DNA of 64,000 nucleotides, taken from Streptomyces sp. HM190. Lineage in GTDB: Bacteria > Actinomycetota > Actinomycetes > Streptomycetales > Streptomycetaceae. The position numbers and the translations under genes are program-made. Within the stretch, counting starts at the first letter, position 1, and each line of letters starts with the position of its first letter. Below, in pieces: positions 1 through 8,039 of this stretch. The DNA is taken from assembly GCF_009857135.1 (NCBI RefSeq), contig NZ_CP047318.1, positions 7,378,001-7,442,000 of the forward strand, written 5' to 3'. The notes beneath the pieces are model-generated. The model had not been told where the DNA came from and searched no databases. It worked only from the letters and a program-made list of their open reading frames with translations.

Positions 1-175
1 AGATGCGGCGGTGACGGAGCGCTTCTTTGTCCTGCGAGTGGGGAAAGTTGGCGTCAATCTGTGCCGGACTTCTTCCCAGACGTGGTGTCCGCTGCTACGT
101 TCCCTGCGAAAGCACGCCACCCAGAGGTGGCCGGAACCCAGCGCGACACAGGCCGGTTGAGGCGGGGAGGGGCTC

Positions 176-1366
176 GTGAGGCGGATGACGGCTCGTCCCG
201 CGAACGCGCACCAGGCACGGCTGCTGAAGCTGCTGCGGGACGGCGGACCCCACTCCCGCGCGCAGCTCGGTGACCGGATCGACCTCTCCCGGTCGAAGCT
301 GGCCGTCGAGGTGGACCGGTTGCTGGAGACGGGTCTGGTCGTGGCCGACGGACTCGCCGCCTCGCGCGGCGGCCGGCGCTCGCACAACATCCGGCTCGCC
401 CCCGGGCTCCGCTTCCTCGGCGTCGACATCGGCGCGACCTCGATCGATGTCGCCGTCACCAACGCCGAGTTGGAGATCCTCGGTCACATCAACCAGCCCA
501 TGGACGTCCGGGACGGCCCCGTCGCCGTCTTCGAGCAGGTCCTCTCCATGGCCGCCAAGCTGAGGGCCTCGGGGCTCGCGGAAGGGTTCGACGGCGCCGG
601 CATCGGCGTCCCCGGACCGGTCCGCTTCCCCGAGGGCGTCCCGGTGGCCCCGCCGATCATGCCCGGCTGGGACGGTTTCCCGGTGCGCGAGGCGCTCAGC
701 CAGGAACTCGGCTGCCCGGTGATGGTCGACAACGACGTGAACCTGATGGCGCTGGGGGAGCAGCACGCGGGCGTGGCCCGTTCCGTGGGCGACTTCCTCT
801 GCGTCAAGATCGGCACCGGCATCGGCTGCGGCATCGTCGCCGGCGGTGAGGTCCACCGCGGGACGACGGGCAGCGCCGGCGACATCGGACACATCCTCGC
901 CGTGCCGGACGGCCGCCCCTGCGCCTGCGGCAACCGGGGCTGCCTGGAAGCCCACTTCAGCGGCGCCGCGCTCGCCCGCGACGCCAAGGAGGCCGCCCAG
1001 CAGGGCCTCTCGGTGGAGCTGGCCTCCCGGCTGGAGGCCAGTGGCACCCTGACCGCCGTCGACGTCGCCGCCGCGGCCGCCGCCGGGGACGCCACCGCCC
1101 TGGACCTGATACGCGAGGGCGGCAACCGCACCGGCCAGGTCATCGCCGGACTCGTCAGTTTCTTCAACCCCGGCCTGGTGGTGATAGGCGGCGGGGTGAC
1201 CGGCCTCGGCCACACCCTGCTCGCCGCCATACGCACCCAGGTCTACCGCCAGTCCCTGCCCCTCGCGACCGGCAACCTGCCCATCGTGCTGGGCGAGTTG
1301 GGGCCCACCGCCGGAGTCATCGGCGCGGCCCGCCTCATCAGCGACCACCTGTTCTCACCCGCGTAA
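176..1366 (+). CDS. ROK-family transcriptional regulator
   Basis: 396-residue ROK (repressor, ORF, kinase) protein. The N-terminal ~75 residues form a winged helix-turn-helix (RAQLGDRIDLSRSKLAVEVD), followed by the ROK sugar-kinase fold with the phosphate loop GVDIGATSIDVAV (~residues 82-94) and the zinc-type signature CACGNRGCLEAHFS (~247-260). That length and the HTH mark a NagC/XylR-type regulator rather than a free glucokinase. The GTG at 176 follows the purine-rich GGGGAGGGG at a normal distance; an in-frame ATG at 185 is the alternative. It sits 175 bp upstream of a co-directional sugar ABC transporter, which it most likely controls in response to the imported sugar. The ligand cannot be read from the sequence. 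Confidence 0.9.
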   Translation: MRRMTARPANAHQARLLKLLRDGGPHSRAQLGDRIDLSRSKLAVEVDRLLETGLVVADGLAASRGGRRSHNIRLAPGLRFLGVDIGATSIDVAVTNAELEILGHINQPMDVRDGPVAVFEQVLSMAAKLRASGLAEGFDGAGIGVPGPVRFPEGVPVAPPIMPGWDGFPVREALSQELGCPVMVDNDVNLMALGEQHAGVARSVGDFLCVKIGTGIGCGIVAGGEVHRGTTGSAGDIGHILAVPDGRPCACGNRGCLEAHFSGAALARDAKEAAQQGLSVELASRLEASGTLTAVDVAAAAAAGDATALDLIREGGNRTGQVIAGLVSFFNPGLVVIGGGVTGLGHTLLAAIRTQVYRQSLPLATGNLPIVLGELGPTAGVIGAARLISDHLFSPA

Positions 1367-1541
1367 CCGCTCCGCACGGGGCGACCACCAGCACAGCGCT
1401 CTGCCCTGTTCCTGACCTGTCCCGGCCCACCCGCGCCCCACCTGCCCCACCCTGCTCAGCTCTGCTCTGCCCTGCCCGAACGCGCCTGCCCGCAGGCCGT
1501 CTCGCCCTGCAACCGGCCCGCACGCCCGCCAAGGGGAACTC

Positions 1542-3125
1542 ATGGCACCAGAACCACCGCTGCTCACCATGTCCGGCATCACCAAGTCGTTCCCCGGCGT
1601 CCGGGCCCTCGACGGCGTCGACCTCGACGTCCAGGCGGGGGAGGTCCACTGCCTGCTCGGGCAGAACGGCGCGGGCAAGTCCACCCTCATCAAGGTGCTC
1701 GCGGGCGCCCACCAGCCCGACGGCGGCACCATCGGCTGGCGGGGCGAGCCCGTCACCCTCAAGTCCCCCATCGCAGCGATGCGCTTGGGCATCGCGACCA
1801 TCTACCAGGAACTGGATCTGGTGGAGCACCTCTCCGTGGCCGAGAACGTGTATCTGGGGCACGAGCCGACGACCGCCGGATTCGTCGTACGCGGCAGGGC
1901 CGCGCGCGCCTCGACCGCCGCGCTGCTCAAACGCCTCGGACACCCGGAGATCGACCCGGCCCGTCTCGTCGGCGACCTGTCCGCCGCCCAGCAGCAGATC
2001 GTCTCCATGGCGCGGGCGCTCTCCCACGACGTGCGCCTCATCGTGATGGACGAGCCGTCCGCCGCCCTCGACCCCGACGAGGTCGACAACCTGTTCAGGA
2101 TCGTGGGGGACCTGACCGCCGGCGGGGTCGCCGTCGTCCACATCTCGCACCGGCTGGAGGAGATCCGCCGGATCGGCGACCGGGTGACCGTACTGAAGGA
2201 CGGCCGGGCCGTGGCCGGCGGTCTGCCCGCGAAGTCGACGCCGACCCGCGAGGTCGTGGCGCTGATGACCGGACGCAACGTCGAGTACGTCTTCCCGGAC
2301 CGGCCGCCCGCCCCGCCGCCGGAGGCCACCGCCCCCGTGCTGCGGGTGCGGGGACTGGCCCGCGACGGGGAGTTCGAGGCCCTCGACCTCGACGTCCGGC
2401 CCGGGGAGATCGTCGGCCTCGCCGGACTCGTCGGCTCCGGACGCTCCGAGATCCTGGAGACGATCTACGGCGCCCGCAGGCCCTCCGCGGGCGAGGTCCA
2501 CGTCGACGGACGGCCGCTGCGGACCGGCAGCGTACGGGCCGCCGTACGCGCCGGGCTCGGCCTCGCCCCCGAGGAACGCAAGGCGCAGGCACTGCTGATG
2601 CTGGAGTCGGTCACCAGGAACGTGTCGGTGTCGACGATGTCCCGCTTCGCCCGCGCCGGCTGGATCGACCGGGGCGCCGAGCACCGGGCCGCCCGCGCCG
2701 CGACGCGCGAGCTGTCCCTGCGCCCCGACAACCCCGCCGTGCCGGTCCGCACCCTCTCCGGCGGCAACCAGCAGAAGGCCGTCCTCGCCCGCTGGTTGCT
2801 CCGCGGCTGCCGGGTGCTGCTGCTGGACGAGCCGACCCGGGGCGTCGACGTGGGCGCCCGCGCCGAGCTGTACGCCGTGGTGCGGCGCCTCGCCGACGAG
2901 GGCCTCGCCGTCCTGCTCGTCTCCAGCGAGGTGCCCGAAGTCCTCGGCCTCGCCGACCGCGTGCTCGTCCTGCGCGAGGGCCGGGTGGTGCACACCGCGC
3001 CCGCCCGCGAACTCGACGAACACCGCGTCCTCGACCTCGTGATGGAAGGAAGCCCCGTGGCAAGTGCAGCCAGTCCCGCCGGCGCGGCCGGCCCCGCGAC
3101 CGGCGAAGGGGGGCCGGCGTCATGA
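1542..3125 (+). CDS. sugar ABC transporter ATP-binding protein (RbsA/MglA type)
   Basis: 527 residues with two fused nucleotide-binding domains, the layout of ribose/galactose-type (CUT2) importers. The first domain has Walker A GQNGAGKST (~residues 40-48) and Walker B LIVMDEPSAALD, with an atypical signature LSAAQQQ. The second has a degenerate P-loop (GLVGSGRSE), the signature LSGGNQQKAVLARW and VLLLDEPTRGVD, the usual asymmetry in this family. It powers import of a monosaccharide through the permease encoded next, whose ATG overlaps this gene's stop (ATGA at 3122). The start follows AAGGGG. The 15 or so C-terminal residues are an Ala/Gly/Pro-rich tail. Confidence 0.95.
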   Translation: MAPEPPLLTMSGITKSFPGVRALDGVDLDVQAGEVHCLLGQNGAGKSTLIKVLAGAHQPDGGTIGWRGEPVTLKSPIAAMRLGIATIYQELDLVEHLSVAENVYLGHEPTTAGFVVRGRAARASTAALLKRLGHPEIDPARLVGDLSAAQQQIVSMARALSHDVRLIVMDEPSAALDPDEVDNLFRIVGDLTAGGVAVVHISHRLEEIRRIGDRVTVLKDGRAVAGGLPAKSTPTREVVALMTGRNVEYVFPDRPPAPPPEATAPVLRVRGLARDGEFEALDLDVRPGEIVGLAGLVGSGRSEILETIYGARRPSAGEVHVDGRPLRTGSVRAAVRAGLGLAPEERKAQALLMLESVTRNVSVSTMSRFARAGWIDRGAEHRAARAATRELSLRPDNPAVPVRTLSGGNQQKAVLARWLLRGCRVLLLDEPTRGVDVGARAELYAVVRRLADEGLAVLLVSSEVPEVLGLADRVLVLREGRVVHTAPARELDEHRVLDLVMEGSPVASAASPAGAAGPATGEGGPAS

Positions 3126-4141
3126 CGCAGCCCGTGTCCCCGCCCCGCGACGGCACCGACCAGGTGACCCCGGCCGCCGAACCGCCCGCCTGGCGCACCG
3201 TCCTCTTCCGTGCCGACGTCCGCACCCTCTCCCTCCTCGGCGTCCTCGCCGTGCTGATCGTCATCGGCGGCATCACCAAGCCCGACGAGTTCCTCGACAC
3301 CCGCAACCTCCAACTCGTCCTCACCCAGGCGTCCGTGATCGGCGTCGTCACCGTCGGCATGACCTTCGTCATCACCTCCGGCGGCATCGACCTGTCGGTG
3401 GGCGCGATCGTCGCCCTGGCCTCCGTGTGGGCCACCACCGTCGCCACCCAGGAGTACGGGTTCGCGGGGATCCTCTTCACCGCCGTGATCGTCGGCGTCG
3501 GCTGCGGCCTGGTCAACGGGGTGCTCATCGCGTACGGCGGGATGGTCCCCTTCATCGCCACCCTCGCCATGCTCGCCTCCGCCCGCGGTCTCGCCCTGCA
3601 GATCACCGACGGCAGGACCCAGATCGTCGAGGTGGAGGGCGTCCTCGACCTCGGCGAGCGCGACGCGTACGTCCTCGGCGTCCCGCCCCTGGTCCTGGTC
3701 TTCGCGGTCGTGACGGTCATCGGCTGGCTCGTGCTCAACCGCACCACGTTCGGCCGGCGCACCGTCGCCGTCGGCGGCAACGCGGAGGCCGCCCGGCTCG
3801 CGGGCATCGACGTCCGCCGCCAGCGCCTCTACCTCTATCTGCTCTCCGGGCTGTGCTGCGGCATCGCCGCGTTCCTGCTGATCGTGCTGTCCGGATCGGG
3901 CCAGAACACCAACGGCAACCTCTACGAACTCGACGCCATCGCCGCCGCGATCATCGGCGGCACGCTCCTCACCGGCGGCCGGGGCACCATCACCGGCTCC
4001 GTCCTCGGCGTCCTGATCTTCACCACGATCACCAACATCTTCGCGCTGAACAACCTGCAGACCGACGTCCAGCAGATCGCCAAGGGCGCGATCATCGTCG
4101 CGGCGGTCCTGGTCCAGCGACGCACGGCCAGCACGACCTGA
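3122..4141 (+). CDS. sugar ABC transporter permease (RbsC type)
   Basis: 339-residue polytopic membrane protein of the CUT2/branched-chain permease family. It has about nine hydrophobic segments and the family loop FVITSGGIDLSVGAIVALA (~residues 81-99), plus the C-terminal GGTLLTGGRGTITGSVLGVL that contacts the ATPase. It forms the transmembrane channel for the sugar delivered by the lipoprotein encoded at 4178. Translation is coupled to the ATPase gene by a 4-bp overlap. Confidence 0.95.
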   Translation: MTQPVSPPRDGTDQVTPAAEPPAWRTVLFRADVRTLSLLGVLAVLIVIGGITKPDEFLDTRNLQLVLTQASVIGVVTVGMTFVITSGGIDLSVGAIVALASVWATTVATQEYGFAGILFTAVIVGVGCGLVNGVLIAYGGMVPFIATLAMLASARGLALQITDGRTQIVEVEGVLDLGERDAYVLGVPPLVLVFAVVTVIGWLVLNRTTFGRRTVAVGGNAEAARLAGIDVRRQRLYLYLLSGLCCGIAAFLLIVLSGSGQNTNGNLYELDAIAAAIIGGTLLTGGRGTITGSVLGVLIFTTITNIFALNNLQTDVQQIAKGAIIVAAVLVQRRTASTT

Positions 4142-4177
4142 CCCACCGAAGAGCCCCCACCGGAAAGGTCCACCGCC

Positions 4178-5215
4178 ATGCCACAGTTCCCCAGCCGCAG
4201 AGGACTGCTCTTCGGGACCGCCGCCGTCTCGGCCGGCACCCTCCTCGTCGGCTGCACCAGCAACGACACCGGCGACAAGGCGGCCGCCGACAAGCAGCCC
4301 GCCGCCGACGACAAGCCCGGCAAGGCGGTGACGATCGGCTTCGCCGGGCCCCAGGCCGACCACGGCTGGCTCAACGCGATCAACGACAACGCCAAGAGCC
4401 GCGCCGAGCGCTACGAGGACGTCACCCTGGAGATCACCGAGGGCTCCAACGACACCGCCCAGCAGATCGGGCAGATCGAGACCCTCATCAACAAGAAGGT
4501 CGACGTCCTGGTGATCCTGCCCGCCGACGGCAAGGCCCTCACCCAGGTCGGCCTCAAGGCGATGCGCGCCGGCATCCCCGTCATCAACCTCGACCGGATC
4601 TTCAACTCCCCGCAGGCGTACCGCTGCTGGATCGGCGGCGACAACTACGGCATGGGCCTCAACGCCGGGCACTACATCGGCGAGAAGCTCAAGGACAAGT
4701 CCGACGCCCGGGTCATCGAACTCGCCGGCCTCGACAACCTGGAGCTGACCAAGCAGCGCACCCAGGGCTTCGACGACGCGCTGAAGAACTACCCCAACAT
4801 CAAGAAGGTCGCCCGCCAGGCCGCCGAGTTCACCGTGGAGTCCGGCCAGGCCAAGATGGCCCAGCTCCTGCAGGCCCAGTCGACGTTCGACGCGCTGTGG
4901 AACCACGACGACGACCAGGGCGTCGGCGCGCTGCGCGCCATCGAGCAGGCCGGACGCGACGACTTCCTCATGGTCGGCGGCGCGGGCGCCCTCTCCGCCT
5001 TCCAGGCCATCAAGAAGGACGACGGCGTGCTCAAGGCCACCGTCCTCTATCCGCCGACCATGGCCGCCTCCGCGATCGACCTCGCCCGCGCCCTCGGCCA
5101 GGGCAAGGGAGTGGGCGGCCTCGCCGAGTTCGAGATCCCGTCCTCGCTGACGCTCTACTCGGCCGTCGTCGACAAGGACAACGTCGACCAGTACATGTCC
5201 ACCGGCTTCAAGTGA
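4178..5215 (+). CDS. sugar ABC transporter substrate-binding lipoprotein
   Basis: 345 residues. The N-terminus combines a twin-arginine motif (SRRGLLFG) with a lipobox (LLVGC, Cys at ~25), so it is probably a Tat-exported lipoprotein. The body is a periplasmic-binding-protein type 1 fold of the ribose-binding (Peripla_BP_4) class, e.g. VTIGFAGPQADHGWLNAIND and VDVLVILPADGKALTQVG. It captures the sugar for the RbsA/RbsC-type transporter just upstream. Its similarity to ribose/xylose binders does not fix the ligand; the downstream oxidoreductase and isomerase genes suggest an oxidised or glycosidic sugar. Confidence 0.93.
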   Translation: MPQFPSRRGLLFGTAAVSAGTLLVGCTSNDTGDKAAADKQPAADDKPGKAVTIGFAGPQADHGWLNAINDNAKSRAERYEDVTLEITEGSNDTAQQIGQIETLINKKVDVLVILPADGKALTQVGLKAMRAGIPVINLDRIFNSPQAYRCWIGGDNYGMGLNAGHYIGEKLKDKSDARVIELAGLDNLELTKQRTQGFDDALKNYPNIKKVARQAAEFTVESGQAKMAQLLQAQSTFDALWNHDDDQGVGALRAIEQAGRDDFLMVGGAGALSAFQAIKKDDGVLKATVLYPPTMAASAIDLARALGQGKGVGGLAEFEIPSSLTLYSAVVDKDNVDQYMSTGFK

Positions 5216-5333
5216 TGGCTCCCGCCGGACGGGCCCGACCGGCACGACCACCGGGAGCCGGCCGGCCCGGCTCCCCAAGACCCCGGTGGCGCCCCACCCC
5301 CCACCGCGCCGCGACCACGAGGAGGACACACGC

Positions 5334-6614
5334 ATGGGACAGCCGCACCAGCCCGACCAGGCAGAGCCGGAGGAGGCAGCGGCCCCGGCGGCCGGCACCG
5401 GTGCCGGGACCTGGCCCGCCGGGCTCGCCGGCGGGGCCGGCAGACCACCGCTGCGGGTCGGCATCGTCGGGTACGCGTTCATGGGGGCCGCGCACTCACA
5501 GGGCTGGCGGACCGCGGCACGGGTCTTCGACCTGCCGCTCAGCCCGGTGCTCGCCGCGGTGTGCGGACGCGACCGGGACGCCGTGCGGGCCATGGCGGAC
5601 CGGCACGGCTGGGCCACCACCGAGACCGACTGGCGGGCCCTCGTCGCCCGCGACGACATCGACCTCGTCGACATCTGCACCCCCGGTGACAGCCACGCCG
5701 AGATCGCCCTCGCCGCCCTGGCCGCCGGCAAGCACGTGCTGTGCGAGAAGCCGCTCGCCAACACCGTCGAGGAGGCGCAGGCCATGACGGCGGCGGCCGA
5801 GGAGGCCCACGCGCGCGGCCAGGTGGCGATGGCCGGCTTCAACTACCGCCGGGTGCCCGCCACCGCGCTGGCCCGGCGCATGGTCGCCGAGGGGCGGCTC
5901 GGCACCCTCCGTCACGTCCGGGTGACCTACCTCCAGGACTGGCTCGTGGACCCGCAGTTCCCGCTGACCTGGCGGCTGCGCAAGGAGGCGGCCGGTTCCG
6001 GGGCGCTCGGCGACCTCGGAGCCCACATCGTCGACCTCGCGCAGTACCTCGCCGGGGAGCCGGTCATCGGGGTGTCGGCGCTGACCGAGACCTTCGTAAG
6101 GGAACGGCCGTTGCCCGCCGGGGCGTCCAGCGGCCTGGCGTCGACCGGCGGCTCCCAGGCGCGCGGCGCCGTCACGGTCGACGACGCGGCCCTGTTCACC
6201 GCCCGCCTCGCCTCCGGCGCGATCGCCTCCTTCGAGGCCACCCGCTTCGCCACCGGCCGCAAGAACGCCCTGCGCATCGAACTCAACGGCGAGCGAGGCT
6301 CGTTGGCCTTCGACCTGGAACGGCTCAACGAACTCTCCTACCACGACCACACCGAGCCCGCCGCCCACGCCGGCTTCCGCCGCATCCTCGTCACCGAGTC
6401 CGACCACCCCTACCTGGACGCCTGGTGGCCGCCGGGCCACGGCCTCGGCTACGAGCACACCTTCGTCCACCAGGCCCGCGACCTGGTCCGGGCCGTCGCG
6501 GCGGGCGAGCGCCCCGAACCGTCCTTCGCGGACGGGCTCCAGGTGCAGCGCGTGCTCGCAGCGGTCGAGGAGAGCGCCGAGAAGAACTCCGTCTACACCC
6601 CCATCGCGGTCTGA
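5334..6614 (+). CDS. Gfo/Idh/MocA family oxidoreductase
   Basis: 426 residues; NAD(P)-dependent sugar or cyclitol dehydrogenase family. A Rossmann fold begins at VGIVGYAFMGAAHSQGW (~residue 43), followed by the family motif CEKPLANTVEEA and the catalytic-domain region GALGDLGAHIVDLAQYL. The ATG at 5334 has a strong GAGGAGG Shine-Dalgarno; an upstream in-frame GTG at 5286 is less likely. The N-terminal 40 residues are low-complexity Gln/Glu/Ala. It lies in the transporter operon, 13 bp before a TIM-barrel isomerase gene. In related loci such pairs oxidise a sugar at C3 and then cleave or isomerise it. The exact substrate is unknown. Confidence 0.92.
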   Translation: MGQPHQPDQAEPEEAAAPAAGTGAGTWPAGLAGGAGRPPLRVGIVGYAFMGAAHSQGWRTAARVFDLPLSPVLAAVCGRDRDAVRAMADRHGWATTETDWRALVARDDIDLVDICTPGDSHAEIALAALAAGKHVLCEKPLANTVEEAQAMTAAAEEAHARGQVAMAGFNYRRVPATALARRMVAEGRLGTLRHVRVTYLQDWLVDPQFPLTWRLRKEAAGSGALGDLGAHIVDLAQYLAGEPVIGVSALTETFVRERPLPAGASSGLASTGGSQARGAVTVDDAALFTARLASGAIASFEATRFATGRKNALRIELNGERGSLAFDLERLNELSYHDHTEPAAHAGFRRILVTESDHPYLDAWWPPGHGLGYEHTFVHQARDLVRAVAAGERPEPSFADGLQVQRVLAAVEESAEKNSVYTPIAV

Positions 6615-6627
6615 GGAGGCCCCCACC

Positions 6628-7632
6628 ATGCCGCGCACCTTCACGCTCTTCACCGGACAGTGGGCCGACCTTCCCCTGGAGGAGGTCTGCCGCCTGGCCC
6701 GCGACTTCGGCTACGACGGACTCGAACTCGCCTGCTGGGGCGACCACTTCGAGGTGGACAAGGCGCTCGCGGACCCGTCGTACCTCGCCTCCCGGCACCA
6801 GCTGCTGGAGAAGTACGGCCTCAAGTGCTGGGCCGTCTCCAACCACCTCGTCGGCCAGGCCGTCTGCGACGCGATCATCGACGAACGCCACCGCGCCATC
6901 CTGCCCGCCCGGATCTGGGGCGACGGCGAGCCCGAGGGCGTACGGCGGCGGGCCGCCGCCGAGATGGCCGACACCGCGCGGGCCGCCGCCGCCTTCGGCG
7001 TCGACACCGTCATCGGGTTCACCGGCTCCGCCATCTGGCACCTGGTCGCCATGTTCCCGCCCGCCCCCGAGTCGATGATCGAGCGCGGCTACGACGACTT
7101 CGCGGCCCGCTGGAACCCGATCCTCGACGTCTACGACGCCGAGGGCGTGCGGTTCGCCCACGAGGTCCACCCCAGCGAGATCGCCTACGACTACTGGACC
7201 ACCCAGCGCGCCCTGGAGGCGGTCGACCACCGTCCGGCCTTCGGCCTCAACTTCGACCCCTCGCACTTCGTGTGGCAGGACCTCGACCCGGTCGGCTTCC
7301 TGTGGGACTTCCGCGACCGGATCTACCACGTCGACTGCAAGGAGGCCCGCAAGCGCCTCGACGGCCGCAACGGCCGCCTCGGCTCGCACCTGCCCTGGGG
7401 CGACCCGCGCCGCGGCTGGGACTTCGTGTCCGCCGGCCACGGTGACGTGCCGTGGGAGGACGTCTTCCGGATGCTGCGCTCGATCGGCTACCAGGGCCCG
7501 ATCTCCGTCGAATGGGAGGACGCCGGCATGGACCGGCTCCAGGGCGCCCCCGAGGCGCTGAACCGCCTGAGGGCGTTCGACTTCGACCCGCCGTCGGCCT
7601 CGTTCGACGCCGCGTTCGGCGGCAACGACTAG
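6628..7632 (+). CDS. sugar phosphate isomerase/epimerase (AP endonuclease 2 fold)
   Basis: 334-residue xylose-isomerase-like TIM barrel. It starts MPRTFTLFTGQWADLPLEEV, and the core holds the metal-site candidates found in this family: FAHEVHPSEIAYD, FGLNFDPSHFVWQ, YHVDCKEARK and ISVEWEDAGMD. These supply the His/Asp/Glu ligands of a divalent metal. It acts in the cytoplasm, downstream of the Gfo/Idh dehydrogenase, with GAGGAGG before the start. Its partner genes suggest a keto-sugar isomerase or a 3-keto-glycoside lyase (beta-elimination) rather than a DNA-repair enzyme. Confidence 0.9.
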   Translation: MPRTFTLFTGQWADLPLEEVCRLARDFGYDGLELACWGDHFEVDKALADPSYLASRHQLLEKYGLKCWAVSNHLVGQAVCDAIIDERHRAILPARIWGDGEPEGVRRRAAAEMADTARAAAAFGVDTVIGFTGSAIWHLVAMFPPAPESMIERGYDDFAARWNPILDVYDAEGVRFAHEVHPSEIAYDYWTTQRALEAVDHRPAFGLNFDPSHFVWQDLDPVGFLWDFRDRIYHVDCKEARKRLDGRNGRLGSHLPWGDPRRGWDFVSAGHGDVPWEDVFRMLRSIGYQGPISVEWEDAGMDRLQGAPEALNRLRAFDFDPPSASFDAAFGGND

Positions 7633-8039
7633 TAGTGCCCCGTCAGGTGGCGTTCGCCCCGTCACGGCGCCCGGCACGCACTCTCGGCGCACCGGGCACA
7701 AGCCCGAGTACATCCCGTACGAGGACGTGCGCCCGGCACGCCGAGAGCACGCACCAAACGCCGCCGCTCCTCGACGGGCGAACGTCACCCGCCGCGGCAC
7801 CAGGTCCCTTCCGCCGGATCTCCGCGGCGCCCCGCGGTGATCCGGCGGAAGGGACCCAGGGGCCGGGCCGGCAGTCCCCGCACGGGACGTCCCGGCCCGG
7901 CCCCCGGCCCCGCCCATCGGGCCGGCTGTCCGGCCGGGTCCCCACGGCCCGGTCGTGACTCCGGGGTGACGGCGCACCCCGGCGTACCGCACACACCCGT
8001 ACAGCTCCGTACGACCAAGCCCCTCCTTGGAGGCCTTTC
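7633..8039 (+). other. intergenic region with hairpins between isomerase and secreted dehydrogenase
   Basis: 407 bp without a convincing gene. It holds an imperfect inverted repeat around 7675-7755 (CTCTCGGCG opposite CGCCGAGAG, with CCGGGC opposite GCCCGG), a near-perfect long hairpin at 7803-7856, and C-rich low-complexity sequence. A GGAGG box (8029-8033) then precedes the GTG start at 8040. The region probably ends the transporter transcript and carries the promoter of the secreted dehydrogenase gene. Confidence 0.6.
7803..7856 (+). terminator. long perfect hairpin
   Basis: An 18-bp perfect outer stem (7803-7820 with 7839-7856) is separated by one T-T mismatch from a 6-bp inner stem (CCGCGG at 7822-7827 with 7832-7837) closing a 4-nt loop. 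There is no T-run, as is usual for Streptomyces terminators. It lies between the isomerase gene and the dehydrogenase gene. Confidence 0.6.

Noticed and set aside
2465..5842. 1125-codon open frame on the minus strand
   Set aside because: It is antisense to four clear transporter and oxidoreductase genes and has shadow-type composition.
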